64,000 bases of DNA, taken from NCBI GenBank assembly GCA_963812945.1, contig CAWEXD010000010.1, positions 434,001 through 498,000 of the forward strand. Reading direction: 5' to 3'. Shown one piece after another: positions 17,046 through 26,681 of the stretch. Made by a program: the position numbers and the translations under genes. The stretch comes from DASRDR01 sp963812945 [NCBI: uncultured Candidatus Rokubacteria bacterium]. GTDB lineage: Bacteria; Methylomirabilota; Methylomirabilia; Rokubacteriales. Within the stretch, counting starts at the first letter, position 1, and the number at the start of each line of letters is the position of its first letter. Under the pieces are notes generated by a model. It ran no database searches and was not told the origin of the DNA. It saw only the letters and a program-made list of their open reading frames with translations.

Positions 17046-18476
17046 TCAGAATTGATGGCCCAGTAGCATGTAGAAAATATTGCCTTCGCTCGACCGGCCG
17101 AAATCGAAGCTCACGATGGTCGAGAGATTCCACGCCAGGCGGAAGCCGATTCCACCGTCGAACTTCCAATTCTCAAGGGTCGTGTCGCCTATCGAATCGA
17201 AGACGCGGCCGGCATCGACGAACGGCACGAGCATGAACCGGAGATGTTGATTCCACAGCACCCTTTCGCCGAAGCTCCACCTCAATTCGACATTCGCATA
17301 CGCGGCGGCGCGGCCAACGAACCGATCCGTGATGAATCCGCGCAGAGTGGCGTGGCCGCCCAGACCATCGGCGTCGCCGTCGGTGAATGGAATGACCGGA
17401 GCAGAGTAGAAGGGTACGTCGCCGAATTGCATGACGTAGGTCACACGCCCGGCCAGAATGAGGCGTCCGGAATCGCCGAGGAAATTATGGTATCCGCGCG
17501 CGTTGAGGGTGACTTGCTGATAGTTGAACGCCGATCCCAGTGCTTCACTCGACACACGGCCCACGGCCTGAAGCATGACTCCCGAAGCCGGATCCGGCTC
17601 GAAGTCACGTGAATCAAAGGTCAAGCCAAGCTTCAGCGCGTTGTCCCAGCCACCGCGAAAGCCGGCTATCTTGCCGGCCTGGTGGTCGGTGAAAAGGCGG
17701 GTAGGCTGCATGGTCGCCCCGTTGATGGTGTCGCCGGTGTAGTCCTTCACGTCCACGTACGTAATCTGCAATCCCAGTAGCGGTCGGAGCCAGCCACCCC
17801 AGAAGTCCCGCTCTACAGTCACCAGCGCACCGGCCTCTGTCTTGCGGTAGTCGTTGTAGCGGGCCCAGGTTTGACCTCCGACGTCCTGATTCAGCGCGTC
17901 CTCGTATTCGTCCCAATCGTCGTATCGCTTGGATGAGCCGGGAAACGTCAGGGGACCGAGGGTCGATGCGCCGATACCCAAATAGTTCTCGAACCTGTTT
18001 CGCTCGAAGACGCCCGCCCCGCGAATGCGCCATGGAGAGTCGACAACGTTCGGCCCGTCGTATCCAATGATCACACTGGTCGAGCCGCCGGTGCTGTCGG
18101 TTGCCGCCACGGCAATGCGCTGGCGGTAAGGCGTGTAGCGAAAGAAGGGGCTATCGGCGGGGCCATTGTCGAACCACTGCACTGCGGCACCGTACGTGAC
18201 TCCGGTCTCCGGACTCCAGCCGAATGCCGGAAAACCGGTAAAGTATCGGTTTTCTCGCTTGTCCTTGAGGAGTAGATCCGGCAGGGGAGCTCTGTTGGCG
18301 AGAAAGGCGGGTGGTGGGAGCACTGGCGGAAGATCTGTCGCTTGCTCCGCAGGCGGATCCATTTCTTGTGCCGCGGCACCTGGCAGTCCATGCAGAGCAG
18401 ACAGGGCCACGCCGAGCGCCAGAACTCCTATGCGCACTCGGTCCAGCTCAGCGCGTCCGAAGATCGGCTCTTCCAT
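17046..18476 (-). CDS. BamA/D15-type outer membrane beta-barrel protein (DUF5982-like N-terminus)
   Basis: A 476-residue protein with an N-terminal signal (LALGVALSALHGLPGAAAQ). A short conserved lead-in follows (KRENRYFTGFPAFGWSPETG), then a 16-strand-type barrel ending in Phe (FYMLLGHQF), the outer-membrane assembly signal. Late barrel motifs of the Omp85 superfamily are visible: GGHATLRGFITDRFVGRAAA, VELRWSFGE and FVDAGRVFD. No POTRA domains are present, so it is not BamA itself but a stand-alone D15-type barrel. The role could be lipid or protein transfer across the outer membrane, or a channel. Alternate starts exist inside the first 14 codons. Confidence 0.85.
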   Translation of the reverse strand: MEEPIFGRAELDRVRIGVLALGVALSALHGLPGAAAQEMDPPAEQATDLPPVLPPPAFLANRAPLPDLLLKDKRENRYFTGFPAFGWSPETGVTYGAAVQWFDNGPADSPFFRYTPYRQRIAVAATDSTGGSTSVIIGYDGPNVVDSPWRIRGAGVFERNRFENYLGIGASTLGPLTFPGSSKRYDDWDEYEDALNQDVGGQTWARYNDYRKTEAGALVTVERDFWGGWLRPLLGLQITYVDVKDYTGDTINGATMQPTRLFTDHQAGKIAGFRGGWDNALKLGLTFDSRDFEPDPASGVMLQAVGRVSSEALGSAFNYQQVTLNARGYHNFLGDSGRLILAGRVTYVMQFGDVPFYSAPVIPFTDGDADGLGGHATLRGFITDRFVGRAAAYANVELRWSFGERVLWNQHLRFMLVPFVDAGRVFDSIGDTTLENWKFDGGIGFRLAWNLSTIVSFDFGRSSEGNIFYMLLGHQF

Positions 18477-18803
18477 CGGGCTGGGACACGTCTCGGGCCG
18501 GCGTCGTCCTGCTAGCCGTCACGCGAATCCAGGCGTGGACCGGGCTCACGCCGCGCGCACCGAGCCGGCCGTCCGACCCGTTCCGAGTGCGTGTCCGACG
18601 TCGCGGTGCCACCGTCGGAACGGCCGCTCGCCCAGACCCCACGTCGGGGCTGACCCAGTTGACCGGGCCGCCGCGCCCTCACCATCACTTCCAGGCGCCT
18701 TGACGGCGTGTTCGCATCCGTCAACCCAGGAATTTCCGCATCCGGCCAGATCGGATCTCGGCACATGCCTGCCGAGCAGATGTACCACGCAGCCACGGAC
18801 GCG
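18477..18803. other. Gap between two barrel genes
   Basis: 327 bases with no supported gene or repeat. It should include the promoter of the BamA-type gene (minus strand). Confidence 0.4.
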
Positions 18804-19724
18804 TCAGAAGTAGAAGTTGAACCCCAGGAACGGCCCGTTCATCGATAGATCCGCATCGAGCGTGCTGGCGCCACTGCCCTTCTCGATGTCGACGTGCATG
18901 TAGCGCCATCCCGCAAAGACGGACGCGACGTCGGTGAAGCGCCAGTTGAGCCCCGCGACGAGGTTGTACGTGAGCCGGCTCTGGCTGTCCGAGATCCCGA
19001 AGCCCGCCACGTCGCCCCGGAACCAGAGCACCACCGTGTCGGTGACGTGGCAGGCAATGCGTCCGCCGACCATGGGGTCGACCAGGGTCGCGCTTCGCTT
19101 GCGCAGCTGTGCTCCGATGGAGAGCTCTGTGTTGAAGTGCATCAGCCGCCCGCCGGCCAGCGCCTCGAGGGTGATCCGGCCCGTGCGACCGACCGGGAGG
19201 GTGGCGAGCCGATAGGTCCCGCCGAGCTCGACGAGCACCTCCTGGAGGTCCACCTCCGTCGGAACGCCGGTGCCCGTCGTCTCGTCCTTCTCGAGCTTGA
19301 AATAGAGCACGTCGAGCAGGAGAGTCCACTGTCGCCAGGTGGCCTCGAAGTGGGTCGTGAAGCCGAATCTGAGATCGTCGACGATGTCCGGGAAGTCGAG
19401 CGTGGCGGACCGGCTGAGATTGCCCACGGTGAGGTCGATCTCGGTGCGCGGCGTCCAAAGGGAGGGCGCGACCGTGAACTGCCACCCGCCGGTGGACGTG
19501 TCCGTCGAGGAGCCGCCCGCTTGGGCGATCAGCACGGATCCCGGCGTCAGGCCCGCGACGACGCGCTGGGCCGCCACGGATCCGGCGTCGCGTCCGGTGG
19601 TTGACCCGTGCAGCCCGCCCTGGCGGCCGTGCGTCCACGGTTCATCCGCATGGCCCAGCCACGGGAGTAGCGCCAGGACTGTGGTCACCAGGCCCCGGCT
19701 GGGAACGTAGGACGTACTCACCAC
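18804..19724 (-). CDS. Outer membrane beta-barrel protein, small
   Basis: About 306 residues. A signal peptide (GLVTTVLALLPWLGHA) is followed by an exported linker and a barrel starting at GWQFTVAPSLWTPRTEIDLT. Alternating amphipathic strands are clear (FGFTTHFEATWRQWTLLLDV, LEALAGGRLMHFN, LTYNLVAGLNWRFTDVASVF). The C-terminus ends GFNFYF with terminal Phe. It resembles uncharacterised OmpW/OmpA-type barrels whose substrates are unknown. I chose the GTG pair at 19724 because GGACCAGGAAAC precedes it and it places the signal peptide near the N-terminus. Confidence 0.8.
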   Translation of the reverse strand: MVSTSYVPSRGLVTTVLALLPWLGHADEPWTHGRQGGLHGSTTGRDAGSVAAQRVVAGLTPGSVLIAQAGGSSTDTSTGGWQFTVAPSLWTPRTEIDLTVGNLSRSATLDFPDIVDDLRFGFTTHFEATWRQWTLLLDVLYFKLEKDETTGTGVPTEVDLQEVLVELGGTYRLATLPVGRTGRITLEALAGGRLMHFNTELSIGAQLRKRSATLVDPMVGGRIACHVTDTVVLWFRGDVAGFGISDSQSRLTYNLVAGLNWRFTDVASVFAGWRYMHVDIEKGSGASTLDADLSMNGPFLGFNFYF

Positions 19725-20261
19725 GTTTCCTGGTCCCCTTCCTCCGCCCCTCGTCCCGTCCGCTCGCCGATCGGCGCCATGCCCGGAGGGTAGCGCGTGG
19801 CGAGCCGTGACGACAACGGCGCAGGGGGGGAGCTCGGAACCCACCCCGCCAGGCCGAAGAACGGGGACGACAGCACCGCGTGGTGCTCGCCATCGCGCGC
19901 GAAGTCAGGCGCCGCTGACGAGGCGGCCCTCGGCGTCGCGGTCGACCAGGTCCAGCGGGCTGACCAGCCCCCGAGTTCGCAGCGGTTCCTGGAAAGTGAG
20001 ATTGGCCGCCGATCCTCAGCGAATCTTCAGATTGCCCATACAGGATAGCCGCGGGGTAGTCCGCCACGGGCGCCTACCGCGGGAGAAAGGGTATGGTGGG
20101 CACCTGCCCCGGACGGAGCGCGCAGCGAGGAAGGCGAAGCTGACCCTCGGCTCCTGACCGGGTGGAGCGGCTCAGATGGACGCCGACGAACGGCGCGGGG
20201 AGTGGCGCCGCCCAAGCCTGGATTCCTCGAGAGATTGTCCCAAGGAGTCGGGAGGGAGCGC
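19725..20261. other. 537-bp divergent intergenic region
   Basis: Lies between the barrel gene (minus) and the GT39 gene (plus). It is GC-rich, with no recognisable motif, repeat or small gene that I can support. Both promoters should be here. Confidence 0.4.
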
Positions 20262-22091
20262 ATGGGTGACCAGCGGGAGGGCGCCGCCGCACGTGCGAGG
20301 GCATCCGCGCCCGAAGCGGCGCGAGACCGCGTCCCGTCGACCGGCCGGTTCCGTCGGGACGGCCCGGTCACGTGGACGACGCTGCTCTCTACGCGCGCCT
20401 GGTTGTGGCTCGCGATTCCCGCTCTGTGGGCCCTAACGTACCTGCCAAACCTCGGCGTGCGTCCCCTGCGTCTGGAGGAGGGACGCCGCGCGGCGCCGGC
20501 GCGCGCGATGCTCGACAGCAGGGACTACACCGTCCCGATCCTCTACGGCCGGCCGTATCTCAACAAGCCCCCGGGGTTCTTCTGGGCGGTGGCCGGGATC
20601 GGGGCGCTCCGGGGGGACGTTGACGAGTGGGCGGCGCGCCTTCCCTCGGCGCTGGCCGCCCTGGGCGGCGCCCTTCTCGTCGGGACCTTTGCGCGCCGTG
20701 CCCTCTCGCCACTGACCCGCCACTTGGCGGCGCTCCTCTTCCTCTCCGCGTTCGTCACGCTGGAGAAAGGCACGCTCGGGGAGATCGACGGGCCATTCTC
20801 GATGCTCGTGTTCGCGGCCCTGGCGGCGTGGTGGGCCGGCACCGGTCCCGGGCGTCGAGCCCAATGGGGCTGGCTGGCCGCGGGGATCCTGCTCGGGCTC
20901 GCCATCCTCGTCAAGGGCCCGGCGGCCCTGGTTCTCTTCTACGCGCCGGTCCTCTCCTTCCTGGCGTGGGAGCGCGACTGGCGTCGGCTGGCGCATCCCG
21001 CCCACGCCCTGGGGCTGGCGCTGGCCATCCTGCCGGGGCTCCTATGGGCGTGGCGCCTGGCCGCCCAGCTCGACTGGGGCCAGGTCGTCGACACATGGGT
21101 CAGGGAGCTGATCCGGGCCGGCGCGACCGGGGAGTCTCTCCTCTACCGCCATCTCCTGCACCTCGTCCGGTTCCCTGTGGATGTGTTGCTGATGCTTCTG
21201 CCGTGGGGGCCCGTGGCGGTGATCGCCGTGCTTCGCGCGTTCCGTGAGGACCAGGGACCCGGGGGACGCGTCAGCCGCTGGCTCACCTGCGTAGTCCTCG
21301 CCCCGGTCATCTTCTTCTGGCTGTATCCGGAGGCCCGGGCGCGATACGTGTTGGTCGTCTCTTATGCGGTAGGCGTCCTTGCCGCGATGGTCGCTGCCGC
21401 GGCCGGCCAGCCCGGAAGACTGGTGGCGCTCGCCGTCCGCGCGGTCGAGCGACTGGGTCCTGCGGTGCCGCTCGTGCTGGGGGCCGCGGGTCTCGTCGCC
21501 ACCGAAGTGCTGACGCCAGGCGCACGGGACGTCGCGCTCGTGGGTCTGCTCGTAGGTATCGCCGCCTCCGTGGCGCTATACCTCCTCAACCGCGCGCCCG
21601 CCGCGGCCAACCGCCCGGTCTCGGCGCTGGCCACCCTCGCCGTCGTGATTCTCCTCGCCTGGTTCGAGGCGGCGCTCGTCCTCCGTCCGTGGCAGGCGGA
21701 GCGGGATCCGCCGCGTGTGGCGTGGCGGACGGTGAGCCCGCACGTGGCGCCCGAGCAGCCCCAGTACGCCCGGGTCCGCTATCACAATGTCCTGTTCTAT
21801 TTCGCTCGCGATCTCAAACTCCTCGGGCCGAGGGAGTACGGCCGGCTGCCGCGTGGGGTCCCGGTCACGCTCTTCGTGAAGCGCGCCGAGTTCGATCGAT
21901 TGCGCACGCATCCAGGGTTCCGTGTCCGGGAGCTCGCCGACAACCCGGCGCGCGCCCACAAGCCCTCACGCACGTTGGTCGTCGCCGAGGTGGTCCGCGA
22001 GATGGATGCTCCAGACTTCGTCGGGGACAGCGAGCCCGACGAGGTCGGGGTCGGAGAGTTGGACGCCCGAGCGCCCCGTGGCCGATCTTGA
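20262..22091 (+). CDS. Glycosyltransferase family 39 (ArnT-like) membrane protein
   Basis: A 609-residue integral membrane protein with about a dozen helices. After the first helix, the periplasmic loop reads RPLRLEEGRRAAPARAMLDS then YTVPILYGRPYLNKPPGFFW. This matches the GT39/ArnT signature in which an acidic pair precedes R-x-x-x-A and NKPP. The usual Asp-Glu is Glu-Glu here. It should transfer a sugar from a polyprenyl-phosphate donor to lipid A, protein or another envelope acceptor. The start with GGGAGGGAGCGC upstream was preferred over an ATG 60 nt earlier. The C-terminal soluble tail contains the LFVKRAEFDRLRTHPGF region. Single gene, no other glycan genes nearby. Confidence 0.87.
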   Translation: MGDQREGAAARARASAPEAARDRVPSTGRFRRDGPVTWTTLLSTRAWLWLAIPALWALTYLPNLGVRPLRLEEGRRAAPARAMLDSRDYTVPILYGRPYLNKPPGFFWAVAGIGALRGDVDEWAARLPSALAALGGALLVGTFARRALSPLTRHLAALLFLSAFVTLEKGTLGEIDGPFSMLVFAALAAWWAGTGPGRRAQWGWLAAGILLGLAILVKGPAALVLFYAPVLSFLAWERDWRRLAHPAHALGLALAILPGLLWAWRLAAQLDWGQVVDTWVRELIRAGATGESLLYRHLLHLVRFPVDVLLMLLPWGPVAVIAVLRAFREDQGPGGRVSRWLTCVVLAPVIFFWLYPEARARYVLVVSYAVGVLAAMVAAAAGQPGRLVALAVRAVERLGPAVPLVLGAAGLVATEVLTPGARDVALVGLLVGIAASVALYLLNRAPAAANRPVSALATLAVVILLAWFEAALVLRPWQAERDPPRVAWRTVSPHVAPEQPQYARVRYHNVLFYFARDLKLLGPREYGRLPRGVPVTLFVKRAEFDRLRTHPGFRVRELADNPARAHKPSRTLVVAEVVREMDAPDFVGDSEPDEVGVGELDARAPRGRS

Positions 22092-22202
22092 CGGCCGGTC
22101 CGGCCGCCCGGTAGGGGTGCCGGCCCGCGCGGCGCGGCCTTGCTCGACCAAGCCGCGACGCACTGGAACCAGATTCGCGGTGACGGGCCTGGCGGCAGGC
22201 GA

Positions 22203-23366
22203 CTACTTGCGCTTGAAGGCGGGCATCACCTGTACCGAGAAGCGCTCGAGCTGCTCCAGGATCACGGCCTGGGGCGTGCCCACGGGCTGGCCGACGTTGA
22301 CGACCTCGAGGCCGGGATACTTGTGCTGGAGCTCCATCAACCGCTCGGTGATCTGCTCGGGGGGACCGATCAGCCACGTGCCGGCCTTGATCGCGTGACG
22401 CAGCGTGGGCAAGTTGGCCTGACGCCAGCCCTGCGGGTCCGCCACCGCTTCGATCTGTTCGGGGGTGAGGCCGGGCACGAAGCCGAGGGGCGCGAACATC
22501 TTGATGTTTTCCTCGAAGAAAGGCGTGGCCTCCTCAATGCCCTGCTCGACGCTGTCGGCGATGTGGAACGAGAAGCCGATGCAGAGGCCTGCACCCAGCC
22601 CCCCCTCTCGCCCCGCCCGGGCGCGCGCCTCGCGGAAGGCGTGGACGACTTTCTCCTGCGCCCCGCCTGGCGCCGCGCCCCCGCCGATGATCCCCCGGAT
22701 GTCGTGCTTGGCCATAAAGTCCAGGGCCCGCGGGCTCGCGCTGACCACCGGCTGCCAGCACTCGACAGGCAGCGTCTTCGGGCGCGGCACCAGCGTGATC
22801 TCCCGAAGCTCGTAGCCCCGGTAGGGCACGGCGGGCGGGATGGTGTAGTGCTTGCCCTGATGCGAGAAGGAGCGCTCGTTGAACGACTTGAAGATCAGCT
22901 CCACCTGCTCCTCGAACAGCTCGCGGTTCGCGTCCTGGTCGAGCATGGGCGCCCCGAACGTCTCCACCTCACGGGTGTGGTAGCCACGGCCGACGCCGAA
23001 CACGACGCGACCGTCCGTCAGCCAGTCGACGGTGGCATAGTCCTCGGCTAGCCGCAGTGGGTGCCACATCGGCGCGATGTTGAAACCACAGCCGATCTTG
23101 ATGTTGCGGGTGATGTGGCAGAGGTGGAGGGCCAGCATCGGAATGTTGGGGATGCACTCATAGCCTTCCCGCTGGAAGTGGTGCTCGGCCAGCCAGAAGG
23201 TGTCGTAGCCGGTCCGGTCCATCAGGCGAGCGATGGCCTCGCTCTTGGCAAAGACCGTGGCCAGGGCGTCGTCGGAGAGCCAGCGATCGTTGGCGGGTGT
23301 TCCGTCGAACCCCTCGTTGTCGAGATCAACGTGCCCCGCGAACAGGCTTCCAAACCTGCTGATCAT
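22203..23366 (-). CDS. LLM class flavin-dependent oxidoreductase
   Basis: A 387-residue luciferase-like monooxygenase, cytoplasmic. It uses reduced FMN or F420-type cofactor on an unknown substrate. Landmarks: DTFWLAEHHFQREGYE (near 58), a beta-barrel region with IKIGCGFNIAPMWHPLRLAE and DWLTDGRVVFGVGRGYHTRE, and a C-terminal WLIGPPEQITERLMEL. The start MISRFGSLFAGHVDLD follows GGGAGGAG; an upstream in-frame start adds 12 residues and is less likely. It is the last gene before repeat copy D and is not clearly in an operon. Confidence 0.92.
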   Translation of the reverse strand: MISRFGSLFAGHVDLDNEGFDGTPANDRWLSDDALATVFAKSEAIARLMDRTGYDTFWLAEHHFQREGYECIPNIPMLALHLCHITRNIKIGCGFNIAPMWHPLRLAEDYATVDWLTDGRVVFGVGRGYHTREVETFGAPMLDQDANRELFEEQVELIFKSFNERSFSHQGKHYTIPPAVPYRGYELREITLVPRPKTLPVECWQPVVSASPRALDFMAKHDIRGIIGGGAAPGGAQEKVVHAFREARARAGREGGLGAGLCIGFSFHIADSVEQGIEEATPFFEENIKMFAPLGFVPGLTPEQIEAVADPQGWRQANLPTLRHAIKAGTWLIGPPEQITERLMELQHKYPGLEVVNVGQPVGTPQAVILEQLERFSVQVMPAFKRK

Positions 23367-23478
23367 GCTCGAACTCCTCCCTGAACCACCTCGGAAGACC
23401 ACGGATCCGGCTGAAGGCCATCATATCAATGAGTTACATGGAGAGCTTGGCCAGGTATGGTCTCGACAGGACGGAGAG

Positions 23479-23640
23479 TTACAAGGGCGAGGGGTCCAGG
23501 ACCCCCCGCCCGATTGGTGCCATCTAACCGCACGAATTCTCTGTGTGGCCGCCTGACCGACGGTCGTCTGGGTGCGGGTGAGTTCGGTGCTGGCATGTCA
23601 CCGAGATTCGAGCTTCTGAATAGGGAAGGACCGGCGGCTC
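23479..23640 (-). repeat. tRNA-Lys-half repeat family, copy D (subfamily D/E)
   Basis: Left end reads AAGGGCGAGGGGTCCAGGAC, as in copy E. The outer half follows (CTAACCGCACGAATTCTCTG, GCGGGTGAGTTCGGTG, CATGTCACCGAGATTCGAGC). The GGAGTTTGGCA segment is deleted and there is no tRNA-like part. The right edge continues as GAATAGGGAAGGACCGGCGG, which is similar to what follows copy L (GAATAGGAAGCGACCGGCGC), so both may border the same lost gene. Confidence 0.75.
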
Positions 23641-23742
23641 CCACGATCCCGGTCCGATAGACCGTGCGCGCAGGCTGGGGCCAACATGCTCCCGGCAAGA
23701 GCTCGCGCGTTCGTGGAGCGGGCGAGGGTGCGCCGGGTTGCG

Positions 23743-24756
23743 TCAGCGCCCGTGCACCCGGCTCGCCTTGTCCAGGACGTCCTTCGGGATCGTGAGCCCC
23801 GCCGCGGTCGCCGACGCCACGTTGACCTGGAGGTCGAACATGCGAGGTCGGATCGGGGCGAGCTTCGCCGGATCCGCCCCGAGTAGGATGGGCGCCGCCA
23901 ACTGGGTGGCCCAGAGCATGCCCTGCGCGTGCTGGTCGGCTGCTAGGGACGCCACCGCGCCGCGCGCCGGCGCCTGGGGGTCCATGGAGAAGATCGGCAG
24001 CTTGCCGTCCTGCGCCGTCTTGACCACGGCCTCGAACGCCGAGGCGACGGTGTTGTCCTGACCTAGGACGAAGGCATCGACCTTGCCGAGGAGCGACTCG
24101 GCCGTCGTCTTGACGTCCGCGCTGCCCGCCACCGTCGCCTCCATCCACTTGATCCCACGCCGCTCCGCCTCGGCTTTGGCCTGGCGGTTGATCGTCACCG
24201 AGTTCGACTCGGAGGCGTTGTAGATGGCGCCGGCAGTCTTGAGACCCGGCTGGATCCGGAGGAACAGGTCGAACAACTCGGCGATCGGGAGTGGGTTGTA
24301 GAGGCCCGTCACGTTGGTCCCCGACGGCCGCTCGACGCTCTCCAGGATGCCCGCCGAGACCGGGTCCGTCACGCAGCCGAATGCGACGGGGATCTTCCCG
24401 CCCTTGGCGACTCGCACCGTGGCCTGAGCATTCGGCGTAGTGCAGGGCGCGAGAAGGTCCACCGCGTCGGCCACGAACTTCTCCGCGATGTTGCGCGCGT
24501 TGCCGACGTCCCCCTGCGCGTTTTGATAGAGGAAGACCAGGTTCTTCCCCTCCTCGAACCCGGCCTGCTTCAGGCCGTCCACGAAGCCCCGGCGGGTCTC
24601 GTTGAGCGCGGGATGGTCCACGATCTGGGAGAAACCGACCTTGTAGACCCGGCCGGGCTGCGGGCCCGCCGCCTGGCCGAAGGCGGGGGGGACGGCGAGC
24701 GCGAGCACCGCCGACAACGTCCACGGGAGCGTGACTGTCCTCGTCCACGATCGCAT
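23743..24756 (-). CDS. ABC transporter substrate-binding protein (ABC_sub_bind family)
   Basis: A 337-residue exported binding protein: signal peptide (LSAVLALAVPPAFGQAAG), then a two-lobed periplasmic fold with VYKVGFSQIVDHPALNETRR, PVAFGCVTDPVSAGILES and GTNVTGLYNPLPIAELFDLF. The C-terminus has LTIPKDVLDKA, typical of the TrpX/ABC_sub_bind (PF04392) group. It is the last gene of a permease-ATPase-binding protein operon (13 and 13 nt gaps), so this is a complete importer. Relatives import aromatic or branched amino acids, but the ligand here is not determinable. Confidence 0.92.
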   Translation of the reverse strand: MRSWTRTVTLPWTLSAVLALAVPPAFGQAAGPQPGRVYKVGFSQIVDHPALNETRRGFVDGLKQAGFEEGKNLVFLYQNAQGDVGNARNIAEKFVADAVDLLAPCTTPNAQATVRVAKGGKIPVAFGCVTDPVSAGILESVERPSGTNVTGLYNPLPIAELFDLFLRIQPGLKTAGAIYNASESNSVTINRQAKAEAERRGIKWMEATVAGSADVKTTAESLLGKVDAFVLGQDNTVASAFEAVVKTAQDGKLPIFSMDPQAPARGAVASLAADQHAQGMLWATQLAAPILLGADPAKLAPIRPRMFDLQVNVASATAAGLTIPKDVLDKASRVHGR

Positions 24757-24769
24757 CCGACTCTCCTCC

Positions 24770-25567
24770 TCAGCGTGTGAGCAGCATCCGGTCGACCGAG
24801 AGCTCTGCCCCGCTCGCTTCGTAGAACTTCGACACCAGGGTCGACGCGGTCAGACGTGTCTTGTCGTCGCCCGCGACGTCGAGGATCACCCGGCCCTCGT
24901 GCATCATCACCAGCCGGGTCCCCCACCGCATCGCCTCGTGCATGTTGTGGGTCACCATCAGGGTCGTGAGGCGGCCCTCGGCGACCAGTCGCGCCGTCAG
25001 CTGCATGACCGCCTCCGCCGTCCGGGGGTCGAGGCTCGCGAGGTGCTCGTCGAGCAGGAGCACCTTCGGCTGTCCCAGGGTCGCCATCAGGAGCGCGAGG
25101 GCCTGGCGCTGGCCGCCCGAGAGGGTCCCGACCCGGACGCCGAGACGTCCCTCGAGACCGAGCCCCACGTCGGCGAGTCGCTGGCGAAACGCCATCCGGC
25201 GCGGCTCGGTGACCGCGCGACGCAGTCCCCGCGACTGACCGCGGCAGGCGGCCATGGCCAGGTTTTCCTCGATGGTCATCCCGGCACACGTGCTCTCCTG
25301 CGGGTCCTGCGCGATGCGCCCGACCGCCCGCGCCCGGACGTGGGCCGCCTCGCGCGTCACGTCGCGGCCGTCGAGCTCCACGCGCCCGGCGTCGGGGGTG
25401 ACGAGTCCGACCACCGTCTTGAGGAGCGTCGACTTCCCCGCCCCGTTGGAGCCGATGAGCGTCACGAACTCCCCCGCGCGAACCTCCACGTTGATCCCGG
25501 CGAGCGCCGTCACCTCACTCGGCGTGCCTCGGCCATAGGTCTTCGTGACACCGCCCAGCCGCAGCAC
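24770..25567 (-). CDS. ABC transporter ATP-binding protein
   Basis: A 265-residue ATPase. Walker A is GSNGAGKSTLLKTVVGL (near 38-54), the Q-loop is RIAQDPQEST, the ABC signature is LSGGQRQALALLMA (near 148) and Walker B is VLLLDEHLASLDP. The H-loop is TLMVTHNMHEA. It powers the importer formed with the permease and binding protein on either side. Gaps of 13 nt to both neighbours support one transcript. The ATPase type fits amino-acid or TrpY-like systems. Confidence 0.94.
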   Translation of the reverse strand: MLRLGGVTKTYGRGTPSEVTALAGINVEVRAGEFVTLIGSNGAGKSTLLKTVVGLVTPDAGRVELDGRDVTREAAHVRARAVGRIAQDPQESTCAGMTIEENLAMAACRGQSRGLRRAVTEPRRMAFRQRLADVGLGLEGRLGVRVGTLSGGQRQALALLMATLGQPKVLLLDEHLASLDPRTAEAVMQLTARLVAEGRLTTLMVTHNMHEAMRWGTRLVMMHEGRVILDVAGDDKTRLTASTLVSKFYEASGAELSVDRMLLTR

Positions 25568-25580
25568 GGCCCTCTCCCCC

Positions 25581-26504
25581 CTACCCGCTCGCCACCGTGA
25601 AGCGGAGCCGCGGAAGCATGAGGGCGAGGAGCAGCAGGGCCGCAGTGATCAGGCGGAGATCCGTCGGCTGGAGCCCGATCCGGAGGGCGAGGGCCACCAG
25701 GAAGCGGTAGATCACGACCCCCACGATCGCGGCCACGATCCACCAGCCGACAGTGCGATCGCCGAAGAGCGCCTCGCCGATGAGGACGGCCGCCGCGCCC
25801 GTCACCAGCACCCCGATTCCCATCCCGATGTCGGCGAACCCGTGGTTCTGGGCGACCAGCGCGCCCGAGAGCGCGATCACCGCGTTGGAAATGGCGAGCC
25901 CCAGGATCTTCGTCCGGTCCGTGTCGACCCCGAGACCCCGGATCATCGCCTCGTTCTCGCCGGTGGCCCGAACCGCGAGCCCGAGGTCCGTCCGGAAGAA
26001 GGCGCCGAGCGCGCAGGCGACCGCGACCAGGGCCACGAGCAGCACGAGGATGGTCGCGAGCGGGCCGGCGCGGAGCGGGAGGCCGAGCGTGGCCAGCCCG
26101 GCGACGGCGTCGTCGAACACGGAGCCGGTCGCGAGGAGCGGAGTGTTCGAGCGGCCCATGACGCGCAGGTTCACCGAGTAGATCGCGGTCATCACGATGA
26201 TGCCCGCGATGATGTTGTTGATCCGGAGCTTGGTGTGGACGAGCCCGGTGATCGCGCCCGCCGCGGCCCCGGCTAGCGCGGCGAGGCCGGTCGCCACGAA
26301 GGGGTTGACGCGCCCGACGAGCAGCGCCGCCACCACCGCCCCGCCGAGCGGATAGCTCCCCTCGGCCGTGAGATCGGGGAACCGGAAGAACCGAAAGGAG
26401 ATGAGCACCCCGAGACCGAGGAACGCGAAGAGACACCCTTGCTCGAGCATGTTGACCACGAGCGAGGAGACCTGCGGCGAGCTCAGCCAGTCGATGATCG
26501 TCAA
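25581..26504 (-). CDS. ABC transporter permease (BPD_transp_2 family)
   Basis: A 307-residue permease with about eight to nine membrane helices and the motif FFRFPDLTAEGSYPLGGAVV (near 39). That motif is characteristic of the TrpY/LivH-like permeases that pair with ABC_sub_bind binding proteins. A later segment, NAVIALSGALVAQNHGFADI then GMGIGVLVTGAAAVLIGEAL, is the coupling region contacting the ATPase. It is the first gene of the operon and divergent from the UbiD-family gene. Confidence 0.93.
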   Translation of the reverse strand: MTIIDWLSSPQVSSLVVNMLEQGCLFAFLGLGVLISFRFFRFPDLTAEGSYPLGGAVVAALLVGRVNPFVATGLAALAGAAAGAITGLVHTKLRINNIIAGIIVMTAIYSVNLRVMGRSNTPLLATGSVFDDAVAGLATLGLPLRAGPLATILVLLVALVAVACALGAFFRTDLGLAVRATGENEAMIRGLGVDTDRTKILGLAISNAVIALSGALVAQNHGFADIGMGIGVLVTGAAAVLIGEALFGDRTVGWWIVAAIVGVVIYRFLVALALRIGLQPTDLRLITAALLLLALMLPRLRFTVASG

Positions 26505-26681
26505 CTCCTCCCGAGCGTCACTGCCAGCGGGTCACATCGGAGGCGCGCTGCTCGAGCAGCGGGAAATGCCGACGCGCATGCGGCGGCAGTATACTGGCGA
26601 CGTTCCGACGAAGGCAACCAGCTTCCGGGTCCGGGCCCCGGAGGGGCGAGCGCCGGGCCATCCGCATTGTCGAGGAGGCTC

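Noticed and set aside
26439-26681. Upstream extension of the UbiD gene
   Set aside because: The extension is low quality and the ATG at 26682 has a ribosome site and conserved start.
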